Of a stretch of DNA of 64,000 nucleotides, positions 38,210-47,465 are shown piece after piece. A program made the translations under genes and the position numbers. The notes below the pieces were generated by a model. It was not told where the DNA came from, searched no databases, and saw nothing but the letters and a program-made list of their open reading frames with translations. How positions within the stretch are numbered: position 1 is the first letter of the stretch; every line of letters begins with the position of its first letter. Source of the DNA: Sanchytrium tribonematis (lineage: Eukaryota > Sanchytriomycota > Sanchytriomycetes > Sanchytriales > Sanchytriaceae); NCBI GenBank assembly GCA_018985235.1, contig JADGIG010000001.1:27305-91304 (forward strand), in the 5' to 3' direction.

Positions 38210-38886
38210 TTATTTTTTACCTCGACCCGTTGGGGATTTTTCATCTGGTTTGTCTGACTTAAAGATAATGGCTGGCTGATTCGAAGATTCGCTTTTTTGA
38301 CTTAATGGCAAAAATAATTTGTATTCAGTTGGAAGTTCTTCCTCGCTATATAATCTTTCGCTGAAATATACTCTTCTAATTCGGGTGTTAGCATGAATGT
38401 CTACTCTTAATGCCTCAATATAGTTTGTGCCATATGCTCTTTTACAGAAATCTGCAAGATTAAACTGAATTTGATTCCAGCCTGGGTCTAACCTCATTGG
38501 CATTGTGGTGACAAATGGATTTACCTTAGTACTAGAGGTATAATTTGATGCCAAAAATCTTCTTCTTATATTTTGATCGTCTTTAATCTAAATTAATATG
38601 AAAATACAGCCACCTCAAAGGAAAAACTTTTGTTCATATTTTTGACAATAAGGACAAGGTATGGCAATTTGATACCCAAAGTCTCTTTCTCATTTTTTGG
38701 GCAAGTAATATAGGTAGTAGATGTATTAGCACCAACAATTTCGACAACAGAGCTTTGAATATCATCATCAGTGATTCTCTTAATTGAACCATTTTTGACA
38801 TGAGAGTCGTCCCAAATGCCAAGAGGTTTCGAGCCTATAGAGTACATTATGGATAAAAATCCAGATTGAAATGTATTAGCAAACAT
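38210..38886 (-). CDS. CFAP20: Cilia- and flagella-associated protein 20
   Basis: Exons 38886..38608 and 38587..38210 encode 218 residues. Extremely conserved: [20 protein letters not shown] at the start, [18 protein letters not shown], then (after the micro-intron) [55 protein letters not shown] and [22 protein letters not shown]20 is an axonemal doublet inner-junction protein also called Bug22. It marks a flagellated organism. The ATG follows GTTGAA. Confidence 0.97.
38588..38607 (-). other. 20-nt micro-intron in CFAP20
   Basis: Minus-strand GTATTTTCATATTAATTTAG, phase 0. Removal gives [15 protein letters not shown], matching the invariant IRRRF of CFAP20. Confidence 0.95.
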
Positions 38887-38948
38887 TTCAACAAATTCAA
38901 GCTTTGGCCGATTTCAATTTCTAATTTTTATTTTTCCAAACAAAATTA

Positions 38949-40503
38949 ATGAATTTAGAAGCTTTACCTGTCTACGCAGCACCTGATGCCTACATAATGT
39001 GCTTGAATCTATTTAATCAAATACAACACAACTCTATAGTTCAATACGGCTGCACCTTTAAAGATAATATTTTAATTATTGGCTGTTTAAAACATACAAA
39101 GATAGAAAATGCAAATCCCGAATATTTTAATGACTATATTCTACAGCTAGTGCACGCTTTAAAATACCTTGTAGAAGAGGAAATTAATCCAATTTACGCC
39201 TCAATTAGATTTGTCGGTAGGAAGCTTCTATTAGAAAACTGGTTTTATTCTTTGATTCAAAATTCTGTCGATTCTTTGCCGAACGTAAGCTCTGAGCACA
39301 CTATCCAGCGGTTGGTAAAGGAAGTTGTGAATGCATGTGGCCTACGAGAGAGCGACATACCACAAGATTCGAACATATATTATGCTGTACAAGGAATGCT
39401 GAAAAATGATAATATTATAGATTCAATCAAACAAGCATATGTGATATTAGAAAACAACCACCTTCTACCATTTTCACCAGAAGATTTATTTTATGCACCT
39501 TTGTCAGGTTATCATTTTTTGTCCTGGGCCATGCAATTTGTAAACATTAAAAAAAACAAGCAGCCAATTTTGTTTTCAATGGAGCCTACATTTGTACCAG
39601 CTAGGTCCGAGTTCTCTCCACCAACTGTAAGTGGCCCGCTATCTGTTATCAACTTTGACATTATTAACACTTTCAATCAGCACAAAAATTCGGAAATTTT
39701 CCAAAATGGGTGTACCATCTTAAACAAACTACCTACAAATGATTTGACTTTTGATATTCACAACATTCCTCCTTGGATACGATCTGACGTATATCGTACT
39801 GTCTTTCGTGTGCACAGCAATGTCCAAAGCGATTATTTAAAATATTTAAAAATCATAGATCCCGAAACGACTTCGCAGATAGCTCTAGATGTTCCACGCT
39901 GTCACAGCTACCATTCTGTATTAAGTTGTCCGACCGGCAGGCATATGCTGAGGAGGATTTTAGAAGTTTGGTGCAATGAAAACAAAGATTTAGAATATTG
40001 GCAAGGAATAGACTCGATCGCTGCAACTTTTTTAAATATATTTCTTTTCGATGAATCTATTGCGTATCATTGTTTTTCTACCTTTATAAGGACAAGACTT
40101 GCTGGTTTATTTAAAAAGGGAGCTAGTGAATTTCCAATGCTTCTGAAATCATGTCAGGACCAAGTCACAAAAGAAATACCAAGACTTCAAGAATTGGATA
40201 TTCAACCTGATTTGGTCACAGTTCCATGGTTTCTGACTGCTTTTTCTCGTATCACATATTTATTTAGACGTTTTACCATTTAGGCAGGTGTTTCTGATTT
40301 GGGATACCCTAATATTCACATGCAATTCGCAAGATGAAACTACACAATTTTTGGTTGATCTGGGTGTTAAAATAATCCAGCACAGTCTTGGTAATTTGGA
40401 AGGCAGTAGTTTTGAAGATGGCCAATCTATGATTGATAAGCTATATGATCTAAGGGACTCAGACCTTCAAAAAATTCTTATAGAAGTAAATTCAAGCCCT
40501 TAG
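38949..40503 (+). CDS. TBCK: TBCK-like protein (TBC domain pseudokinase family)
   Basis: Exons 38949..40248 and 40268..40503 encode 511 residues. The TBC Rab-GAP domain (about residues 270-490) has LDVPRCHSYHSVLSCPTGRH and EYWQGIDSIAATFLNIF, then PWFLTAFSHVLPFRQVFLIWDTLI across the intron; this order and wording fit TBCK. The N-terminal ~270 residues are a diverged stretch where TBCK has a pseudokinase. The C-terminal rhodanese domain of animal TBCK is absent. TBCK belongs to the FERRY endosomal mRNA complex in animals; yeast lacks it. The classical GAP Arg finger is not evident. Confidence 0.85.
40249..40267 (+). other. 19-nt micro-intron in TBCK-like gene
   Basis: GTATCACATATTTATTTAG. Joining c|ac (His) gives FLTAFSHVLPFRQVFLIWD, the standard TBC sequence. 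Confidence 0.93.
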
Positions 40504-40519
40504 GTTAATCATAGGATCT

Positions 40520-41569
40520 TTATTTCCAGGTTATTTCGTCAGCAATTCGGAAAATATGGCAAATATTTTCATCATCTACAGAAGCCATCTGGAATGGTTT
40601 GGTAGGATGAAAATCAAAGTCTCCGATCCTGGCATTGTGACCGCCATGTAAAAACAACAATTCTGGAGGAGCTTCGTCATCCGTCATGCCGTTGATTTTC
40701 ATTATATCCCATACAAGCAATCGATTTCCCGCAATACTAGTGAATATACTTGGATGTGTGGGACTATATTTACATTTTAGTACCTCATCGTCGTGATATT
40801 CGAACTTATGAACTGGAGTTTCGGCATATCTAATATCGTGAAATTCTATTGCATTCCCACAGGACAACAATAAACTTGAAGCGATTGACGGATGAGTATC
40901 GCAGGCTTTTGCATTTGAAGTCGGCAATTTGACAGCTACTTTGTCCGATCTAACATCGAGGATATATGATTTAGGACCAGCAGCTACAACAAGTGAACTG
41001 TGACTTTTGACCCAGGTTGCTGCCTCGATTTGAGTTTTGTAGTGATACCTTGGACTTATCTTTTGAGAAAGTTGCTCTTCTTCAGTCAAATCCATTATTT
41101 GGTAGACAGATAGACCCAAGTCGTCACCTACTAAAAGTTGGCCCGGTATCATTGACGAAAACTCAATAGTGTAACCTTCAGCGTCATTTTTGTGAATAAG
41201 CTGAGGATTGGGTTTCTGGTCAATTTTGTGAGTCACATGCTTGGTTCTATCAAAGATACACACATCTTTCATTTTAGTTGCAATGATTTGATTATTTTGT
41301 GGCATCACATCAAGCGCATTTACCTCAGTCGAATGCGTAATGGACTGATAAATTTTGAAATCTTTTCCATCCTCAAATACATGAACATTTTCAGTGTCCT
41401 GACCAGAAGTATGAGTTCCCAGTACCAAGTAATCCTTTTTTGGGGTAGTATAATATTTACAAGTTAAACTAGGCCACTTGAGAACATGAACTAGTAGTCT
41501 GTCATAGAGAAATGGAGTGTTTTTCTTCCAGCATTTGTATTGTTCCAAATTTTGATCTTGCACCAACAT
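40520..41569 (-). CDS. RBBP4/Msi1/Hat2-type WD40 histone chaperone
   Basis: A 349-residue WD40 protein. The N-terminal helix with YKCWKKNTPFLYDRLLVHVL and KWPSLTCKYY is diagnostic of the RbAp46/48 (Msi1, Hat2) family, which binds histone H4 and serves CAF-1, HAT1 and HDAC complexes. Seven blades follow. The protein is somewhat shorter than usual (about 400). The start at 41569 (MLVQDQNLEQYK) directly follows GTCGAA, a variant of the start element. Which of the CAF-1 or HAT roles it serves cannot be told from sequence. Confidence 0.88.
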   Translation of the reverse strand: MLVQDQNLEQYKCWKKNTPFLYDRLLVHVLKWPSLTCKYYTTPKKDYLVLGTHTSGQDTENVHVFEDGKDFKIYQSITHSTEVNALDVMPQNNQIIATKMKDVCIFDRTKHVTHKIDQKPNPQLIHKNDAEGYTIEFSSMIPGQLLVGDDLGLSVYQIMDLTEEEQLSQKISPRYHYKTQIEAATWVKSHSSLVVAAGPKSYILDVRSDKVAVKLPTSNAKACDTHPSIASSLLLSCGNAIEFHDIRYAETPVHKFEYHDDEVLKCKYSPTHPSIFTSIAGNRLLVWDIMKINGMTDDEAPPELLFLHGGHNARIGDFDFHPTKPFQMASVDDENICHIFRIADEITWK

Positions 41570-41671
41570 TTCGACAAGAAACAAGAAACAATAAAGGGGT
41601 TACGTAAATATCGTTCCCCAACTCTTGGCAAGATTTATAGACAATTAGAACATACATTATATAATTCTTCT

Positions 41672-42025
41672 TTATTTTGGAGTAAATTTGAATGTTAAGA
41701 CATCATCCAATCTTGATATTTCAACATTTTTGGTCTCTACAGGACGTTGCCATTTATCCTTGAGTTCTGGTAATAAGTCAATCTTTTCGTAGTCTCCATT
41801 TTTTTCAGTCAGAATTGACTGCCATAATTTTTGATCTTGCTTCTTAATATTAACAATCAAAAAATCAGTGAACTGCTCCGTTGAGTAGGTAAACGGAAAT
41901 GGAAAGATAAGAACAATGCTCGAGAAATACAATGAGCAACGCTCTTTATGAGTAGGAGGTTCAACACATTGTATCTTTAAAGTATCGATTGTTTGCCAAA
42001 ATTTAAATGGGGATCCTTGTGTCAT
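41672..42025 (-). CDS. Hypothetical protein, possibly longer at the N-terminus
   Basis: 117 residues from the first ATG, beginning MTQGSPFKFWQTID; not recognised. A hydrophobic stretch (YFSSIVLIFPFPFTYS) is too short to be a confident membrane helix. The frame stays open about 35 codons upstream without an ATG, and that segment is basic and Ser/Arg-rich, like a mitochondrial presequence. A first exon joined by a micro-intron is possible, but I could not find one that works. It is divergent from SPA2. Confidence 0.45.
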   Translation of the reverse strand: MTQGSPFKFWQTIDTLKIQCVEPPTHKERCSLYFSSIVLIFPFPFTYSTEQFTDFLIVNIKKQDQKLWQSILTEKNGDYEKIDLLPELKDKWQRPVETKNVEISRLDDVLTFKFTPK

Positions 42026-42160
42026 GCGATGGTTCCTAGTTTTCAATTTATAAGCTAAAAACGAAATCCGATGAGGGAAGTATCTATGCAACGCCAATGG
42101 ATCAGTCGATTCCAATAAGGATCTTGTTGAAACAAAGTTTTAGAATAAAACCATCATCAA

Positions 42161-44565
42161 ATGAGTAGCGAAACTATTATATCTTATCATCAAGTCTTTG
42201 CGACTTACCTTGGCGAAAAAATAGATCCTTCTTCCCGGACAAATGCTAGACAAAAATTATCATTACTTTCAGAGAACCAATTTGGGGAACTAGCCACGGA
42301 TATACATGATGAATTGAAAAGACGTATATCTGTTGAAAAAATTCCATTTTTACAGGTCAGAAGCGATTTTCATCCAAAAAGAAATCAAGCTAGACAAAAA
42401 TTGGCTACTTTACCAGAAAAAAGATTTAGAGATTTAGTAATTGATGTTATCGTGGAACTCGAAAGAAGATTTCCAGAACTTAGCACAGAAGAAACGAGTA
42501 GGCAGTCTACCCTTAAAAAAAGTGATCCTGTATTATCCCAAAAACCAGAAACTATTTTGAGTCCTAAAAATGAACTATCACCTTTGACAAAAGCAGATGT
42601 CGTCCGCGAAGCTTATAATAAAGAATATTTGAGGGAAACGAAAAGTGTACAGGGTTCAGGTGACTTGAATTTTGCCAGCTTAGATTCTCTTATGAAAGAC
42701 TTGGGAGATTTGGTAACAGGAAAATCAGATTCGACTGAAGATATTGTTCCTCAAAAGAAGAAGAAAGTCACTGAATCAGTGTTGTCGCTAGAAAATTTAC
42801 CGAAATCAGAGGACACTGCTAAAATTAGGAAGGAAAAAGAACTTTTGGAAAAGAAGTACCGGCAGGTAGAGTCAGATCTTGAGAAAGAAAGATCAAAAGT
42901 TCTTCAATGCCAAAAAGAACTCGGTGCAGCTCAGATTGAGTTGCAGAAGAGTAAATCTGAATTGGAAACCCTGAATTCTAAAAGAGGTGTTATTGAGAAG
43001 GAAGTAGATAGAGTTAAAGAATTGTTGGACAAGGAAAAAGCTCTTAGGCAAGCTGAAAAGCGGGAGCTTGAGCAGAAACTATCTTCAAAAGATTTCGAAA
43101 TCCAAGAAAAGCAAAAAATTATTTTAAATATGGAGTCGATAGCGAACCAAAGTCAAAAGGCGCTCGATAAATATTTGAAGGAAATTGACCAACTCAAGAC
43201 TGATAATTTGAGGCAGCTAGGAGAAATGAATATATTAAAGAAGAAATTATCCGAATTCGATTCCAAATCAGGCAATTTACACGAACAAGGCAGTCAAACA
43301 AATCTACTCACTGAAATAGATACTAAATCGAAAGATTTAGATCGAGCTTCTTCTCAAAAGCAGAAATCACCTTCTAAACTTGGAAAAAGCGAAGCCAAAT
43401 TGGAAGGTGTCCAAAAAAGTTCCGAGAAGGATATCAATGGAGATATTAACAAAACTGATAGTAAAGTTTCAGATAAGAGTGAAAGCGTATCACCAAATAA
43501 GTTAAAGTCTAAAGTACCAGAATCTTTATCAAAGGCCCCCTCGAGTTCGAAATTGAACGTCGAGAAAAAACCTAATGTTGACATTAACAATCTTCCATGG
43601 GAAGTTTCACGTAAAACAATCGTTGTGTCGCAATTTTTAGACTCTGTAACCATTGATGATATAACTCCGTCAGTCAAAGGTGGGGTTGTTCCCTCAAGGC
43701 TTGGGGCATTCCAAAATTCTGTAGACACACTTCTCGATTCTCAGAAAAGCGGAGTGCCTGCTGATATTTTAGTAGCTATGAAGTCCATAGTGATAGCTTG
43801 CAAAAACATCACTAACGACATTGAAAAGTTCGAGTCCACGAGTGCTAGCGAAACTGCAAAAGAATCATTAACAGGTTTAAAAACTCAACTTTCTTCTTCC
43901 TTAACGGCATTAATGACTGCGGCCAAAAGCCACGCCACAGGGCTAGCAAAAGGCTCAAGCAAGTCGACTTCTGAGGACATCGAGAGAGGCTGTGAAGATT
44001 TAACAAAAGTGATTATCAATATTTTAAAAATTGCTAAAGTTAAGGCAGAAAAAGTCGATGAAGATGACATACCACTCAAAAAACTAAAAGATATGTCTCT
44101 AACACCGTCTGCAGAAACAAGCCCTCAAAAACAATCCAAATCAGTGATGTCTTCTGCGGATTTGAAAGTAATAATTTTTTAATTTAGACATTTCTTGAGA
44201 AACAGACAGATGTTATTGTTCAAAACATACAGCAATTACTATCACAAATGCGGACGGGAACCTTTGAAAACGAATTTCGGAATACAGTATCTGATATATC
44301 AATTGTAGTTAAAAATTTATGTACAGTTTGTGAGGATGCCATTATAAGGAGTCCCGGCTATGAATCTCTTCGCACAGGTTCAAAGTCAATTGTGGAAGAT
44401 CTGCAAAGAAGTAATGTTGAGCTTTCAAAGCTTGCTGACGAAGTCGTTGCTGCCTACTCAAAAGAGGGTGCTACATCTGAAATTGTACGCGGACTTAAAC
44501 AAAAACTCGCTTCATCTAGCTATGAAATAGCAAAATACACCAAAGAACTAGTCAACCTTTTATAA
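42161..44565 (+). CDS. SPA2: Spa2-like polarity scaffold
   Basis: Exons 42161..44167 and 44188..44565 encode 794 residues. Two SHD (GIT/Spa2 homology) repeats near the start carry ARQKLSLLSENQFGEL and ARQKLATLPEKRFRDL, each followed by ELxRR. A long coiled coil fills about 225-375, then a disordered Ser/Lys-rich linker. The helical C-terminal region continues across the micro-intron (SADLK|TFLEKQ). Spa2 scaffolds the polarisome, formin and MAP kinase modules at growing tips. This is a fungal hallmark. A TTGAAAC lies at 42127-42133. Confidence 0.88.
44168..44187 (+). other. 20-nt micro-intron in SPA2
   Basis: GTAATAATTTTTTAATTTAG, phase 0. Removal extends the coding frame by 125 residues of continuous helical sequence. 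Confidence 0.85.
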
Positions 44566-44634
44566 TTTTAATAGCTCATACGAATAAAACTTTCTAACTG
44601 ATTTTTTAAAATCAGGCTGACGACGTCCTTGCAT
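44560..44634 (-). CDS. Very small possible ORF (24 aa)
   Basis: An ATG-initiated frame ending in KSVRKFYSYELLKL, basic, not recognised. A minus-strand TTGAAAC lies at 44670-44676 and this is the first ATG after it, as at real genes here. Its stop overlaps the last codons of SPA2, as expected for a convergent neighbour. It may be chance. The stretch 44566-44765 holds nothing else I can name. Confidence 0.18.
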   Translation of the reverse strand: MQGRRQPDFKKSVRKFYSYELLKL

Positions 44635-44765
44635 AATGAGGCTCCGATTGGATCGCCAAATATCCGGTAGTTTCAAAAAAATACGTCATGAGAGCTTTAA
44701 ACCTCGATTCAGTTATTTCATGTACTATGGAAATATTTTAACTTTGATTTGGCTCAAAGTTTAGG

Positions 44766-44997
44766 ATGACGCCATATCAAAAATTCAAGCCTTGTCAAAT
44801 TTTACTGTGTCCATTATATCTCCTTGTTTCGTGTTTTTTCTTTGTTTCTAATAAATATTCAGAACATGATAAACATGAAATCTCAGAAAAAAGTCAACAA
44901 GCCTACTAAATCCTATCGAGACGAAGATCTGGTAAAGAAAATTCAAGAATTTGACCATAAATTAAATGCATTGCAAATGTTCGAAAAGTTTCAATAA
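44766..44997 (+). CDS. Small hypothetical gene with a micro-intron
   Basis: Exons 44766..44843 and 44863..44997 would encode 70 residues: a hydrophobic N-terminal half (ILLCPLYLLVSCFFF, possibly one membrane helix) and a charged helical tail ending LNALQMFEKFQ. The two pieces are too short to be obvious alone, but a 19-nt GT-AG intron joins them in phase, and AATAAAAAATAAA follows the stop. Not recognised. An alternative is that only the second part (from the ATG in exon 2) is translated. Confidence 0.4.
44844..44862 (+). other. Candidate 19-nt micro-intron in small hypothetical gene
   Basis: GTTTCTAATAAATATTCAG, phase 0, contains in-frame TAA. Ends in CAG rather than the usual TAG and contains a TCTAAT branch-like core. 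Confidence 0.45.
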
Positions 44998-45035
44998 AAA
45001 ATAAATTTTTTTCTCCACAAAACTTCACAGCCTCT

Positions 45036-45948
45036 ATGACTCAAACTCTCGACGCTTCAACCTTACTAATCGAAGACAAAGAGAATATACCCATCAAGTC
45101 ATTGAGCAGCTGCTCCTTCGCAAGGCCAGTAGTGCGACGAATTTGTCCGTCTAGCTGCCCGTTAGCTGCCAATTTTTACTACCTTCTATTTGATATCCAA
45201 TATCAAATGATCATGGTAGAGTCGCAAAACATTCACATTTTCCAAGAGTGTGAGGATAGACAATTTTATGGTTGGATAAAAAAAATGGCATTATGCCAAT
45301 TAGAAAGATCGACGGTCTGGCGCGCTTGGTTTATATATCTTTGCACACACAAAAAGTTTATGATAAACGATACCTACTTGGCTACTTGCACTTGGATTGC
45401 AATAAAATACGACGAAGATGTAGCTCCTGCATTTCATACAATTTTGAAATTATTTGACACTAATCCTAAAGATATCCAAGCCAAAGAAAGGGAAATTCTC
45501 TGTTCTGTAGATTACAAACTTAACCTATTTACGCCAAACGAGTGGTTAACCTTGTATCTCAGAATGGCAGTTTTACGAACTCCATCTTTGTTTTCTGAAA
45601 AAAATCCCGCTGCTACTGCTAGCTACTTTGAATCCAGAAAAGGCTTAGATCCATACCATGTTCACTATTTGCCTGACATGGCTACGCTTTCTCGTGCATT
45701 TTTTCTCTTGGATATCTTGTCTTTGCACCCGAGCACTAGGCGTGTACCTTACTCTAAAACTGCTGCTGGAATCTTCATGTACATGTTTAATGATGGTAAA
45801 TTTTAGTAATATAGACGATTATGTGAAAAAAGTCACTGGTTATCCTGCCCAAGTCCTTGAAGACATTATTGAGACACTCGACGACATTTTAATGTCACAG
45901 CATATCCCGGAAAATTATATCTTCGATCCCAAAGACCCAGAATGGTAA
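45036..45948 (+). CDS. Cyclin-box protein (probable cell-cycle cyclin)
   Basis: Exons 45036..45795 and 45815..45948 encode 297 residues. The cyclin N-fold (about 60-170) contains KKMALCQLERSTVWRAWFIYL and DTYLATCTWIAIKYDED, then ILCSVDYKLNLFTPNEWL, typical of the fold's helices 3-5. The C-fold follows and is completed only after the micro-intron (YMFND|DDYVKKVTGY). It would activate a Cdk. An early DKENIP stretch resembles the N-terminus of A/B cyclins, but class assignment is uncertain. Confidence 0.8.
45796..45814 (+). other. 19-nt micro-intron in cyclin gene
   Basis: GTAAATTTTAGTAATATAG. Joining g|ac (Asp) restores the C-terminal cyclin fold. It contains an internal TAG that would also end an 11-nt intron, but that choice breaks the frame. 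Confidence 0.88.
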
Positions 45949-46063
45949 TCTGTAATTTATTTAGGGTCCATGTTCAAAAAATACCAATTTCAAGAAATGA
46001 CATGGAAAATTTGGAAAAGCAACAATTTGAGAACGATTGTATGTTGACGCCAAAAGACTCACC

Positions 46064-47458
46064 ATGTCGAGCATATTCTTAGTAAATTCCCTCCATAAAT
46101 TTTTTGATACAATGGATGTTTTGTTGTGCATTATTTTAGTTCTTATATTCATATTTTTGTATATTATAGCGGCAATGGCTTTATTTATCACCGTCAGTGT
46201 TCTAGTGATATCTTATGTCATATTTAAGCCAATTTGGACACGTAATTTTGCAGTCTTATTAATTGCATATGTGCTGGTATTGTATACAAGTTTAGCTCAA
46301 TTTTTTGTAAAGGTAGAAGATTTGGAGTTCTTCAGAGTGGGACATCTAAGTGGCTCTGAAGTCGTGTTACATTTTCGAGTATTAAACCCAGTAGAGCTCC
46401 ATTGTTATGGAAATGGGGATTTGATCCAAGATGTTATAGTTCCTGCCAAAGATAAAGACAATATCGTATTCAAATCATTAAGAATTAAAGAGAATACAAG
46501 CTATGGTTGCAGAGTACTTCAACATGGAAATGTAAAAGGAATTCTAAAGTTCAAATCACCATCATATTCAAAAGGTTTATTTCGTATAGCGTTCGGAAGT
46601 TGTACAAAATTTAATTTCCCATTTAATAACCAAGGAATCAGTGGTTTTAAAACTATTGTTCAGCAGCAGCCGGATTATTTAATAATGCTAGGGGATTTCA
46701 TCTATTCGGATTCACCTATGATTGGTGGAAGCAATTATGAGAGCTTCGCAAAGCTCTATAGACAAACTATTAATTTTCCAGAAACTAAGGCTATTTTTCA
46801 AACAATTCCATCATATTTTGTTTTCGACGACCATGAAATTCGGAATGATTGGAAGAAGGGCGTTTCTCCTCCATACAATGAAGCTATAAAAGCGAATTAC
46901 AATTATGCTTCAGGAACCAATCCATCTTCCAATACCTATTTCAACTTTACTGTTCAAAAGGCTGGTTTCTACGTTCTAGATACGAGGACCTATCGTAATG
47001 ATACTACCATACTTGGACAAGAACAGAAAAAGCATTTTTTTAATTGGATAGACTACGCCAAAGACAATTTCGAATTCACTTTTATATGTGCTAGTGTTCC
47101 ATTTACCGACAATTTCTGGTTCAATCATCAGGACACGTTTTCCAATTTTAAAACTGAAAGGAAGGAAATATTTGACTACTTGGGAGACCATCAAACAATA
47201 CTACTTACCGGGGATCGGCATGAGTTTGGAGCCGTTAAATTTAAGCCAGAACTTTATGAATTCTCAGTATCACCTATTCATCAATTTTATATTCCTTTTT
47301 ATAAATTTGCCAATTTTGACGAAACCATATTCTACACTGAGAAAGGGCAGAATAAAGTTGGAATTTTTGATATCGACACTCTCAATGGCTATGCAAATTT
47401 CACATTATTGGTAGATGACATTCCAATTTTTAATTATAGCATTAAAAAACAAAAATAA
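46064..47458 (+). CDS. PhoD-like metallophosphatase, membrane-anchored
   Basis: A 464-residue protein with two or three N-terminal transmembrane helices (about 15-75) and then a PhoD/alkaline phosphatase D domain. Motifs are IAFGSCTKF, MLGDFIYSD, FVFDDHEIRNDW (metal-binding DDHE and N) and ILLTGDRHEFGAV (GDRH). The catalytic domain probably faces the lumen or outside and hydrolyses phosphodiesters or monoesters. The frame upstream starts at TTG; the first ATG is 46064. Its stop is 2 bp from the convergent RAV1 stop, across AATAAATTTA. Confidence 0.87.
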   Translation: MSSIFLVNSLHKFFDTMDVLLCIILVLIFIFLYIIAAMALFITVSVLVISYVIFKPIWTRNFAVLLIAYVLVLYTSLAQFFVKVEDLEFFRVGHLSGSEVVLHFRVLNPVELHCYGNGDLIQDVIVPAKDKDNIVFKSLRIKENTSYGCRVLQHGNVKGILKFKSPSYSKGLFRIAFGSCTKFNFPFNNQGISGFKTIVQQQPDYLIMLGDFIYSDSPMIGGSNYESFAKLYRQTINFPETKAIFQTIPSYFVFDDHEIRNDWKKGVSPPYNEAIKANYNYASGTNPSSNTYFNFTVQKAGFYVLDTRTYRNDTTILGQEQKKHFFNWIDYAKDNFEFTFICASVPFTDNFWFNHQDTFSNFKTERKEIFDYLGDHQTILLTGDRHEFGAVKFKPELYEFSVSPIHQFYIPFYKFANFDETIFYTEKGQNKVGIFDIDTLNGYANFTLLVDDIPIFNYSIKKQK

Positions 47459-47465
47459 ATTTACT
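47452..47465. terminator. AATAAATTTA 3'-end sequence shared by convergent genes
   Basis: AAATAAATTTA spans the PhoD-like stop and reaches the RAV1 stop; the two stop codons are 2 bp apart within it. Confidence 0.4.

Noticed and set aside
4981-45814. Reassigned TAG or TAA codons (non-standard code), since several first exons end at such codons.
   Set aside because: Read-through would continue in the wrong frame in these cases, and all other genes end at ordinary TAA/TAG stops with none internal.
4571-45948. Frameshifts, pseudogenes or sequencing errors as the cause of the split ORFs.
   Set aside because: Every break is resolved by a GT-AG segment of 19-20 nt with similar sequence, and each join reproduces conserved residues; random errors would not share ends or length.
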